Assembly (NCBI RefSeq): GCF_042663225.1
Contig: NZ_JBHTAA010000001.1
Coordinates: forward strand, 124,001 to 188,000
DNA from: Haloferax namakaokahaiae
GTDB lineage: Archaea; Halobacteriota; Halobacteria; Halobacteriales; Haloferacaceae
DNA length: 64,000 bases
Direction: 5' to 3'
Each line of letters opens with the position of its first letter. Within the stretch, counting starts at the first letter, position 1. Positions 15,778 to 23,516 of this stretch are shown here, one piece after another. Under the pieces are notes generated by a model that saw only the letters and a list, made by a program, of their open reading frames with translations, was not told the origin of the DNA and did no database searches. The position numbers and the translations under genes were made by a program.

Positions 15778-16938
15778 ATGGCGAAGCTACTCGCGCAGAT
15801 GACCGTCGAAGAACTCGCCGACGCGCTCGATGCAGGCGAGGAGATGACGCTCATCGACACACGACCACCCGAGAGCTACGAGGCGTGGCACATCGCGGGC
15901 GCAGCGAACATCCCGTACCACCCGGTCGATGGACTCGGGAGCGACTGGGACTGGGAGCGCGTCTCGGACCTCGCGGCGTCGGGACCGCTCGTCGCCATCT
16001 GTGGAAAAGGCCTCACCTCCACGTCGTTCGGCTTCGAACTCGGGACGCGCGGCTACGACGACGTTCGCGTGGTCAAAGGCGGGATGGAAGACTGGAGCAA
16101 GCTGTACGAGGTGGTCGAAGTCGAAACCGAGAACCCGGAGCTGTACCTCGCACAGGTCCAGCGACGAGCGAAAGGCTGTCTCGGGTACGTGGTTGGGTCG
16201 CGGGCGGCGAACGAAGCAGTCGTCGTGGACGCGACCCGGCAGTCCGAGCAGTTCGAACTCGCCGCTTCGGACGCGGGGCTTCGAATCGTCGGCGTCTGCG
16301 ACACGCACGTCCACGCGGACCACATTTCAGGTGGTCGTTCGCTCGCCTCCCGGCTCGGCGTCCCGTACTACATGGGGTCGAACGCGACCGACCGCGACGT
16401 GGAGTTCGACTTCGTCGCCATGGACGACGGCGACACTCTCTCGGTCGGCAACATCGACATCGACGTACTCCACGCGCCGGGCCACACCTCGGAGATGGTC
16501 GCCTACCTCGTGGGTGGGGAGGCACTCCTGACCGGCGATACGCTGTTCGTCGAATCGGTCGGCCGAACCGAACTCCAGTTCGGGGACAACGATGCCGGGA
16601 CGGGTGCGGAACTCCTGTACGAGACGCTCCACGAGTCGATTCTCGAACTCCCGGACGAGACGCGAATCCTGCCGGGGCACGTCTCGGTCGATTCCGAAGG
16701 CAGATTCGGCGTCGCCGCGCCGGGCGAACTCGTGAGTGCGAGGCTCGGCGACCTCCGCGAGTCGCTGGACTTCCTCACGATGGACGAGTCGTCGTTCGTA
16801 GAGCGAATCACGGGCGACCTACCGGAGAAGCCGCCGAACTACGAGCGCATCATCGCGCTCAACACCGGCCGCGGGTCGCTCGATGGCGAAGAAGAGGCCA
16901 CGCAACTCGAACTCGGGCCGAACAACTGCGCGGCGTAA
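15778..16938 (+). CDS. Rhodanese-MBL-fold fusion, persulfide dioxygenase-like
   Basis: Two-domain sulfur enzyme of 386 residues. Residues 1-110 form a rhodanese domain with the active-site Cys75 in ICGKGLTST. From about 115 on is a metallo-beta-lactamase fold with THVHADH (H177, H179, D181, H182), HAPGHTSEM and LLTGDTLFVESVGR, arranged as in ETHE1-type persulfide dioxygenases. The likely role is oxidation or transfer of sulfane sulfur. The common order is MBL then rhodanese; here rhodanese comes first. I start at 15778, where the rhodanese begins; the frame is open to 15730. Exact substrate uncertain. Confidence 0.85.
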   Translation: MAKLLAQMTVEELADALDAGEEMTLIDTRPPESYEAWHIAGAANIPYHPVDGLGSDWDWERVSDLAASGPLVAICGKGLTSTSFGFELGTRGYDDVRVVKGGMEDWSKLYEVVEVETENPELYLAQVQRRAKGCLGYVVGSRAANEAVVVDATRQSEQFELAASDAGLRIVGVCDTHVHADHISGGRSLASRLGVPYYMGSNATDRDVEFDFVAMDDGDTLSVGNIDIDVLHAPGHTSEMVAYLVGGEALLTGDTLFVESVGRTELQFGDNDAGTGAELLYETLHESILELPDETRILPGHVSVDSEGRFGVAAPGELVSARLGDLRESLDFLTMDESSFVERITGDLPEKPPNYERIIALNTGRGSLDGEEEATQLELGPNNCAA

Positions 16939-16962
16939 GCAGACGCGCCCGACAACGCGTTC

Positions 16963-17778
16963 TCAGACGCGCTCGACGACACCGAGTCGCCGGTGAAACA
17001 GGTCGTGGTCGAACCACGCCATCCGGCGGTCGTCGTAGTGGTTCTCCGGGCCGAGCGACAGCGATTCTCGCGCCTGTTCGATGTCGCTGACGCCGAGTAA
17101 GAACGCACACGGGCCTTCGCCGACCGACGAGACGCGGTCTTCGAGCCACCCTTCGGCGGCCTCGCAGAGAGCGATTGGCGTCCCCGGAATCACCGAGAAA
17201 TGCGGGAAGGGGCCGTTCGCGTCGATTGGCGTCGGATAGCGGTGTCGCTGCGCGAAGAGGTCGGCGGTCTCCTCGCGGTCCGCAGTTGCGATGACGACCG
17301 TCTGGATGCCTTGCAGTGTGGCATCCGACGTTCGGCGAACACGGTAGCTTCGGGGGGTGCGGTCACGGATGTTGAACGGGAGCCGCAGGTCCGTGCCTTC
17401 GAAACACATGTCCCACTCGACGAGGCGGCCGTCCGGGCGCTCTCTGGCCGCCTCGTGCGGGCCGTCGATGGCCACGCCGGCGTCGATTGCAGCCTTCGCG
17501 CTGGCGCGGACGTCCGGCACGTCGAGACACCACGCCGCAGGTCCTGCGTCCTCGGCGAGATGCGTCGGCCAGAAACCAGCGTTCGCCGGTTTCGTCCCCG
17601 GCGTCGGGGCGATGAGTTCGAGATACGATCCGTCGGGGAACGGAACGATAGCCATGTGTGTCGTGCCGGTGGCGTGTTCGCCGCCGTAGGTGGGTGTGAG
17701 ACCGACGTCTGCGGCGGCGTCTCGGAGCGTGTCGAGGTCGAGACCGCCGAACGCGACGTGGTCGATGGTCCTGTCCAT
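16963..17778 (-). CDS. VOC/glyoxalase-like domain protein
   Basis: A 271-residue cytosolic protein of the vicinal-oxygen-chelate superfamily. RTIDHVAFGGLDLDTLRDAA opens a first beta-alpha module with THMAIVPFPDGSYLELIAP, and a second module begins near 130 (TLQGIQTVVIATADREETAD). This matches the broad glyoxalase-like family whose substrate is usually unknown. The start is placed at 17778, where the fold begins. It is convergent with the rhodanese-MBL gene and divergent from the zincin gene. Confidence 0.75.
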   Translation of the reverse strand: MDRTIDHVAFGGLDLDTLRDAAADVGLTPTYGGEHATGTTHMAIVPFPDGSYLELIAPTPGTKPANAGFWPTHLAEDAGPAAWCLDVPDVRASAKAAIDAGVAIDGPHEAARERPDGRLVEWDMCFEGTDLRLPFNIRDRTPRSYRVRRTSDATLQGIQTVVIATADREETADLFAQRHRYPTPIDANGPFPHFSVIPGTPIALCEAAEGWLEDRVSSVGEGPCAFLLGVSDIEQARESLSLGPENHYDDRRMAWFDHDLFHRRLGVVERV

Positions 17779-17892
17779 ACCCCTCCATCTCACGTCAGCC
17801 TATAGTGTGTTCGCCCGACTGTGGTCCGACGGAACGTACCGAAAATCCAACTCGTCCGAAGCGTTTTGCCCAACGGTGCCTTCATACGGGAT

Positions 17893-18861
17893 ATGAACAT
17901 TCTTCGGAGCGTCTGGCGGGTCGCCGACTCCTCGTCCAACGGGAAGGGAAGCATCGACTGGGCGGCGGTCTCGGCGGCCGCGAAGGCGGCGACCGACCCC
18001 GGGTCGCTCGACCTCTCGACGGCCGACCGCGATGGCTACGCCAGCGACGTTCGTGACGCGCGCGAGCGACTACAAGCGGTGGCCGAAGTCGAATTCGACG
18101 TTCCGGAAGTCATCGAAGTCCAGAACCGACACCACTGGATAGACGCGAACGTCGAGACGTTCCACCGTATCATGCTCCCCCTCGAAGAGCACGGCCCGAC
18201 CGTCTTGCCGGGTATCACCCGTGCCATCAACACGGGGACGTTCGCGCTCGTCCTCTCATTCCTCGGCAACAACGTCCTCGGGCAGTACGACCCGTTACTC
18301 TTGGCTGACGGCGACGGCGACGACGACCACGGACTCTACTTCGTCGAACCGAACATCCGTCGCGTCGCCCACTCGCTGGACGTGGACTACCCGCGATTCC
18401 GCCGCTGGATTGCGTTCCACGAAGTCTCCCACGCCGCCGAGTTCGGCGCGGCACCGTGGCTCTCGACCCACCTCGAAACGCGGATGGAACGCGGTATCGA
18501 CGCGCTCGTCGAAGGCGACCTCGACCGCGACGCTTTCCGCGAACTCGATACCGCGATGACGGCCGTCGAAGGCTACGCGGAGTTGCTCATGGACCGCGCG
18601 TTCGACGAAGAGTACGGCGACCTGCGCCGCAAGTTAGACGAGCGCCGACAGGGTGGCGGACCGATTGCAAAACTCGCCCGTCGATTCCTCGGACTGGGTC
18701 TCAAGCGCCGCCAGTACGAACGCGGCGCGCGGTTCTTCCGCTACGTCGCAGACAAGCGCGGCGTGGCCGCCGCTTCTCGCGTGTGGGACCATCCGGAGAA
18801 CCTGCCGACGGACGACGAATTAGACGTACCCGAGCGATGGATCGCGCGGGTGTCGCCTTGA
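17893..18861 (+). CDS. Zincin-like zinc metalloprotease (PF10103-type)
   Basis: Predicted zinc-dependent hydrolase of 322 residues. The zinc motif HEVSH is at 176-180 in RWIAFHEVSHAAEFGAAPWL, the signature of the zincin_2 family often annotated as linked to coenzyme F420 synthesis in actinobacteria and haloarchaea. The target is unknown. The start at 17893 is chosen because the conserved N-terminus begins MNILRSVWRVAD; the open frame extends upstream to 17821 without a good start. Transcribed divergently from the VOC gene. Confidence 0.85.
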   Translation: MNILRSVWRVADSSSNGKGSIDWAAVSAAAKAATDPGSLDLSTADRDGYASDVRDARERLQAVAEVEFDVPEVIEVQNRHHWIDANVETFHRIMLPLEEHGPTVLPGITRAINTGTFALVLSFLGNNVLGQYDPLLLADGDGDDDHGLYFVEPNIRRVAHSLDVDYPRFRRWIAFHEVSHAAEFGAAPWLSTHLETRMERGIDALVEGDLDRDAFRELDTAMTAVEGYAELLMDRAFDEEYGDLRRKLDERRQGGGPIAKLARRFLGLGLKRRQYERGARFFRYVADKRGVAAASRVWDHPENLPTDDELDVPERWIARVSP

Positions 18862-19168
18862 GGAGACTGCAACTCCATCAGTAATGCGCACCCGCCCGGG
18901 AGAGTCCTGAGCGCGAACGCACCTTGGGTAGTGTCCGTGTTGTGCCAAACGCCCAATTCAGCACCCCACGAGACTCCGGTATGGAACCAGGTCGTTGCCC
19001 CTGCCCTGGCTACCGGCAACGACGAGATGCACAGTCTATGACCATATAGGCTACGATTCTACATGATTCTTGATTGATGCTATTTCTTCGTCAACGAATG
19101 AAACAAATGAGTGACAATTGCCAGCATAATGTGTGTTGACTGCGCAAGAACGACAGACGGCGCGAGGG
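18862..19168. other. Intergenic region with inverted repeat and AT-rich tail
   Basis: A 307-base gap between two convergent genes. It holds a perfect 9-bp inverted repeat GTCGTTGCC (18991-18999) / GGCAACGAC (19015-19023) with a 15-nt loop, followed by about 115 bases of clearly lower GC (19024-19140). No convincing gene, tRNA or IS end is visible. The segment may contain terminators for both genes or an unannotated RNA. Confidence 0.5.
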
Positions 19169-19396
19169 TCAACGACGATTCGACGAGACGAACTCCTTGC
19201 TCCACCGGTCGAGATAGATAATCAGCGCGGTCCCGAGAATAATGCCGCCAAGGAAAGCCAACCCGGTTTGTAGGGGTGTCGCGTCGCCGGCGAATGCGAT
19301 GAGCGCGCCGGTGAGTCCGTTGAGGAGGACGAAGCCGACGCGAATCTGGTTGTTCGCGTTACGCGTCTCGTCGTCGCTCAGACTGGGGCCGACCAT
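19169..19396 (-). CDS. Small two-helix membrane protein
   Basis: A 75-residue protein of unknown function. Two hydrophobic segments (about 20-36 and 44-62) are joined by a short loop containing AGDATPL, with a polar, Asn-rich N-terminus and a basic C-terminus. The frame is open upstream, but the start at 19396 gives a protein with normal codon use and a credible N-terminus. Similar small membrane proteins are widespread in haloarchaea; I do not recognise a named family. Confidence 0.6.
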   Translation of the reverse strand: MVGPSLSDDETRNANNQIRVGFVLLNGLTGALIAFAGDATPLQTGLAFLGGIILGTALIIYLDRWSKEFVSSNRR

Positions 19397-19554
19397 CGAC
19401 CCTCCTCGTGTGTAGAACGTTGCGACCCCAAAGACGGGTACCGCGTCTGTCCGGTCATGTCTACGTGATAGACGCGAGTGGATTTGAAACCCGCTGACTG
19501 GTCGTGGTCCGATACGGGAGTGGTCGCGTGTCCGAGGAACGAGCCTGCATTGGG

Positions 19555-20127
19555 TCAGTCTCGGAGCGGAGGGGTTTCGAACTGACCAACGCAGTTCTGA
19601 CACACGACGACAGTTGCAGTCGTCTCTCCCAGTGTGATTCGCAGGTCGGCGTGGCCACACTCGGGACAGTCGCTCGGGGTGAACGCGGCTGCGCAGTCCG
19701 GGCACACGAACTGGAGGCTCTCTTCGCCCACTTCCAAGCGAAGGGTGTCGTGACTACAATTGGGACACGTTGCAGGGATTCTCGTGTCGTTCGTGTCACG
19801 GGGCGCGCCCAGTGCGAACACGCTGAGTTCGGTGTCGCTCCGATTTGCTCCCGACTGGAACTCGCCGGGTTCGAATCGAACTGCCTCACCCTCGCCGACC
19901 GTGATTTCGCCCGCCATCGTCTCGAACGTCGCCTCGCCCGCGACGACGACGAACACCTCCTCTTGGTCCATGTGGGCGTGGAGACCGCCGGGGAGTCCGT
20001 CGCCGGGCGCGATTCGGTAGTGGTTGAGCGCGACGTTCGTCGTTCCCAACGGGTCGGACAGACTGCGACGGGCGCTCTCCTCGCCGAGTGAAGCCGAGTC
20101 AACGTCGTTGAGGGCGACTTTCTTCAT
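19555..20127 (-). CDS. Cupin-domain protein with C-terminal zinc ribbons
   Basis: A 190-residue protein. The cupin barrel spans about 20-110, with metal-binding type residues in GGLHAHMDQEEVFVVVAG and a second motif ending FEPGEFQSGANRS. The C-terminal third has four CxxC pairs (CPNC, CPDC, CPEC, CQNC), probably two zinc ribbons. The combination suggests a small-molecule or metal-sensing protein or an enzyme with a redox/structural tail. The biochemical role is unknown. Confidence 0.75.
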   Translation of the reverse strand: MKKVALNDVDSASLGEESARRSLSDPLGTTNVALNHYRIAPGDGLPGGLHAHMDQEEVFVVVAGEATFETMAGEITVGEGEAVRFEPGEFQSGANRSDTELSVFALGAPRDTNDTRIPATCPNCSHDTLRLEVGEESLQFVCPDCAAAFTPSDCPECGHADLRITLGETTATVVVCQNCVGQFETPPLRD

Positions 20128-20187
20128 GTGAGATAGTCTGTTCGTCGGGGACTAAGTTCCTGTCAAGAACCCGCCAATCGTCCGGGA

Positions 20188-20748
20188 CTACTGAAACCCG
20201 CGCCCGACTTCGTCCGTCTCTATCAGGTCGTCCAATTCCGAGGTCAACAGTCGGTTCGCGTCTTCGAACTCGTCGGAGAGGCTTTCGAGTCGGTCCGGGC
20301 GGGCGTCGAACTCGTAGTCCATCGGGCCGAACGCCGGGCTTTCGAGGGCGTCCATCACGTCGGTGAAGAAGTCGTCTGGCGTCGTCGGCGCGTCGGCGTG
20401 GACCTTCACCGTCTCTTCGAGGCGCTTGGCCATCGACTTGGCGTGGTCTTCGTCCTCTGGTGGCGATTGCACGCCGAATCGCCCGGTCGCTTCCTCGGCG
20501 TCTCGTCGGGGGAACAGCGGTTCGAGGTCGTCGTCGATGCGGCGGGCGACGCGCGCGCCGACGCCGCGGACCTCGTAGGGGTTCTTCGCGTACGTCTTGA
20601 GTTGGTAGACGCCGACCGAGGGGTGGCCGAGATAGAGGTCTTCGCCGATTCCCGAGCGGCGCTTTCCGGCGACCGCACGCCACTGCTGGGCGTCGTGACC
20701 GCCGTCGGTGACGTCCGCGAGGATATCTTGCCACTCTCTAACGCGCAT
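20188..20748 (-). CDS. Haloarchaeal hypothetical protein
   Basis: A 186-residue soluble protein of unknown function. Features include a tryptophan-bearing N-terminus (VREWQDILADV), a basic middle part with YLGHPSVGVYQLKTYAKNPYEVRGVGARVARRIDD, then an acidic helical C-terminal half. The segment GVGARVARRI resembles a helix-hairpin-helix or DNA-contact loop, but this is weak. It lies divergently from the Dna2-like gene with about 90 bases between, so a link to DNA repair is conceivable but unproven. Confidence 0.65.
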   Translation of the reverse strand: MRVREWQDILADVTDGGHDAQQWRAVAGKRRSGIGEDLYLGHPSVGVYQLKTYAKNPYEVRGVGARVARRIDDDLEPLFPRRDAEEATGRFGVQSPPEDEDHAKSMAKRLEETVKVHADAPTTPDDFFTDVMDALESPAFGPMDYEFDARPDRLESLSDEFEDANRLLTSELDDLIETDEVGRGFQ

Positions 20749-20837
20749 GGGTGGACTAGTGCGGCGATGCGAAAATACGTAGCGATTAGTTCGGTTGACC
20801 GACGGCTATTTCCCCGCGTCTCCCCCACAAATTCGAC

Positions 20838-23492
20838 GTGAACCTTCGCGGTCCGCTCGTCGAGGTCGGAGAGCCACGGACGGTCGAAACGCGGTACGGC
20901 GAGCGCTCGCTGGCCGAAGTGACGCTCCGCCCCGAGCGCGGGACCGCAGACCCGGTGACGGTGACGCTGTGGGGCAAGTGGACCCACGCCGCCGAGCACG
21001 CCGAACCCGGGATGGACCTGCTCGTGACGGAGGTCGAGACCTCCGAGTATCGGGGCGAGGAGACGTATTCGACCTCGAAAGAGTCCTACGTCGTCGTCGA
21101 ACCCGACTTCCTCGTGGACGTGACCGACATCCGCTCGTGGGTGCAGTGCTCGCGGATGTACTACCTGAACAAGCTCTCGGGAATTCCGCTGAACTACCCC
21201 GTCGTCAAAGGGACTATCGTCCACGAAGTCTTCGGCGACTTGCTCCGCGGCCGCGACCTCTCGGCCTCTATCGACGAACGCATCGAAGAACGCGGCTTGG
21301 AACTCGGTTTGTTGGGGCGCGGACCCACGGAAGTCGCGGACGAAGTCCGCCGCAACGCCGCCGCCATCGAAGGCTGGCTCTCGCAGGGCGTGCTCACCGA
21401 CGAAGACGAGTGGCGCTCTGAGTACACGCTCATCTCGCCGACGTTCGGCATCAAAGGGCGCGCTGACGCCCTCCGACGCGGTGCACCCGTCGAACTCAAG
21501 ACCGGGAAGAACCTCAACCGCGACCCGCGGTTTCAGGACAAGATTCAGGCCGCGGCCTACGCGCTCATCCTCGAAGAACGCGGCGTCCCGGTCGATACCG
21601 GAACGCTCCTCTACACGAAGAACACGACGCTCGACCGAACCGAGGAGTCCGGCGACCTCTCGCCAGCCAAGGACTTCTCCATCGGAAAGGGACTGCTCGA
21701 ATTCGTCGTCCGCACCCGCAACGAAATCGCCGCCATGGAGTTCGATAGTTCTGTTCCGACGGGCTACGAGTCGAACTCGAAGTGCCAGTACTGTTTCGAA
21801 AAGGACACCTGCATGGTCGTCTCGGGCCGTCTCGGGCAGGAATCAAAAGCCGGCGCAATCGGCTCTGCGGTTCCCGACGACGAACAGGAGTACTTCGAGC
21901 GATTCTACCGCGCCATCGAAGAAGAGCGCCACGCCGTCCACAAGGAGTACCGGAAACTCTGGGAACAGTCGCCCGAGGAGCGCGCGGACGACGACCGAGC
22001 CATCATCGGTCTCGAACCGCTCGACCAAGAAGAGTTAGACGACGGCCGGTGGGAACTGCGCGCCAAAAAGACCGACGACGCCGTCTCGAAACTCCGCGTC
22101 GGCGACGTCGCGCTCGCCAGCGACGGGAACCCCGTCGAGGGCCACGCCGAACTCTGTCGCATCGTCGAACTCGGCGAGGAAGTCGTCGTCACCGCGAGCG
22201 AACCCGTTTCGCTCCGCCGACTCGACGTGTACCCCTCGGAACTCACCACCGACCGCCTGCTCACCGCGCTCTCGGATGCGATTCTCAAGTCCGCTCCCGA
22301 CCGCAAGGACGTGCTCTTCGGCCGCCGGGAACCCGAGTTCTCGGACCGGTCGGCCGGTGAGGTCTACATCGACAACAACGACGCACAGAACGAGGCGGTG
22401 AGACTCGCCGTCGATGCCGACGACGCGGCGCTCATCCACGGTCCGCCGGGTACCGGAAAGACCTACACCATCGCCCGGACGATTCGCGCGCTCGTGGAGA
22501 ACGGGAACCGCGTCCTCCTCACGGCCTTTACGAACCGCGCGGTGGACAACGCGCTCGAAGCGTTGCGCGACCAAGGGTTCGAAGACATCGTCAGAATCGG
22601 CACCGAGTCGGGCGTCCGCGAGGACATGCTCGACGTTCGGCTTTCACGAAGCGGCGACCCGAACACGCTCGCGGCCGACCTGCACGACGCCTCCGTCGTC
22701 GCCGCGACGACCGCGTCCTGTGGCTCTCGGGTCATGCGCGAGCAGTCGTTCGACGTGGCGCTCGTGGACGAGGCGTCGCAACTCACCGAACCCGGGACAC
22801 TCGCCGCCGTCAACCTCGCGGACAGGTTCGTCCTCGTCGGCGACCACAAGCAACTACCACCCGTCGTTCGCGCCGAAAACGACCTCCAAACCTCGCTCTT
22901 CCAGCGACTCATCGGGTCCTACCCCGAGTCGTCGGTCATGCTCACCCAGCAGTACCGCATGTCCCAGCGCATTCAGGCGTTCGCGTCCGCGGAGTTCTAC
23001 GACGGCGCGCTTCGGCCCGCCGCGGGCGAGATTGCGGCCCAACACCTCCGCGATTTGGGTGTCGATGTGGCCGACCTGCCCTCGGAACTCCAGAACCCGG
23101 TCACTTTCGTGGACCCCGACGGACGCCGCGTCGGCAACACGAACCCAATCGAGGCCGAGCGCGTCGCCGAAATCGTCTCGGCCTACGAGGCCGCGGGCGT
23201 CGATTCGGCGGATATCGGCGTCATCGCTCCCTTCCGCGCACAAGTGTCTGAAATCTCCCGCCGAACCGACGTGACCGTCGATACGGTTGACCGATTCCAA
23301 GGCTCTTCGAAGGAGGTCATCATCGTCTCGTTCGTCGCCACCGGGGACCTCGACGGCCCGCTGTTCGAGGACCACCGCCGCGTCAACGTCGCGCTCACTC
23401 GCGCGAAGAAAGCGCTCTGTCTCGTCGGCGACGCTTCGGCGTTGGAGTCTGACCCCTTCTACGACCGAATGCTCGGGTGGGCGCGTCGGTGA
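20838..23492 (+). CDS. Dna2-like nuclease-helicase (Cas4/RecB-type nuclease plus SF1 helicase)
   Basis: Large 884-residue DNA-processing enzyme. An OB-like N-terminus (1-95) is followed by a RecB/Cas4-type nuclease with [4Fe-4S] ligands C104, C316, C319 and C325, and catalytic residues in GRAD (D210) and ELKTGK (E219, K221). The C-terminal half is an SF1 UPF1/Dna2-type helicase with HGPPGTGKT, LVDEASQLTEP, GDHKQLPP, QYRM and DRFQGSSKEVIIVS. The likely role is processing of flaps or broken ends in replication and recombination. The start is a GTG at 20838, with TATA-like CTATTTC about 28 bases upstream. Confidence 0.9.
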   Translation: MNLRGPLVEVGEPRTVETRYGERSLAEVTLRPERGTADPVTVTLWGKWTHAAEHAEPGMDLLVTEVETSEYRGEETYSTSKESYVVVEPDFLVDVTDIRSWVQCSRMYYLNKLSGIPLNYPVVKGTIVHEVFGDLLRGRDLSASIDERIEERGLELGLLGRGPTEVADEVRRNAAAIEGWLSQGVLTDEDEWRSEYTLISPTFGIKGRADALRRGAPVELKTGKNLNRDPRFQDKIQAAAYALILEERGVPVDTGTLLYTKNTTLDRTEESGDLSPAKDFSIGKGLLEFVVRTRNEIAAMEFDSSVPTGYESNSKCQYCFEKDTCMVVSGRLGQESKAGAIGSAVPDDEQEYFERFYRAIEEERHAVHKEYRKLWEQSPEERADDDRAIIGLEPLDQEELDDGRWELRAKKTDDAVSKLRVGDVALASDGNPVEGHAELCRIVELGEEVVVTASEPVSLRRLDVYPSELTTDRLLTALSDAILKSAPDRKDVLFGRREPEFSDRSAGEVYIDNNDAQNEAVRLAVDADDAALIHGPPGTGKTYTIARTIRALVENGNRVLLTAFTNRAVDNALEALRDQGFEDIVRIGTESGVREDMLDVRLSRSGDPNTLAADLHDASVVAATTASCGSRVMREQSFDVALVDEASQLTEPGTLAAVNLADRFVLVGDHKQLPPVVRAENDLQTSLFQRLIGSYPESSVMLTQQYRMSQRIQAFASAEFYDGALRPAAGEIAAQHLRDLGVDVADLPSELQNPVTFVDPDGRRVGNTNPIEAERVAEIVSAYEAAGVDSADIGVIAPFRAQVSEISRRTDVTVDTVDRFQGSSKEVIIVSFVATGDLDGPLFEDHRRVNVALTRAKKALCLVGDASALESDPFYDRMLGWARR

Positions 23493-23516
23493 GTCGCAGT
23501 CTGGGCGCGGCGCTGA

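Noticed and set aside
18741..19019. Minus-strand 92-codon frame at the end of the zincin gene
   Set aside because: It overlaps the zincin gene and the inverted repeat, with no acidic bias or domain; probably chance.
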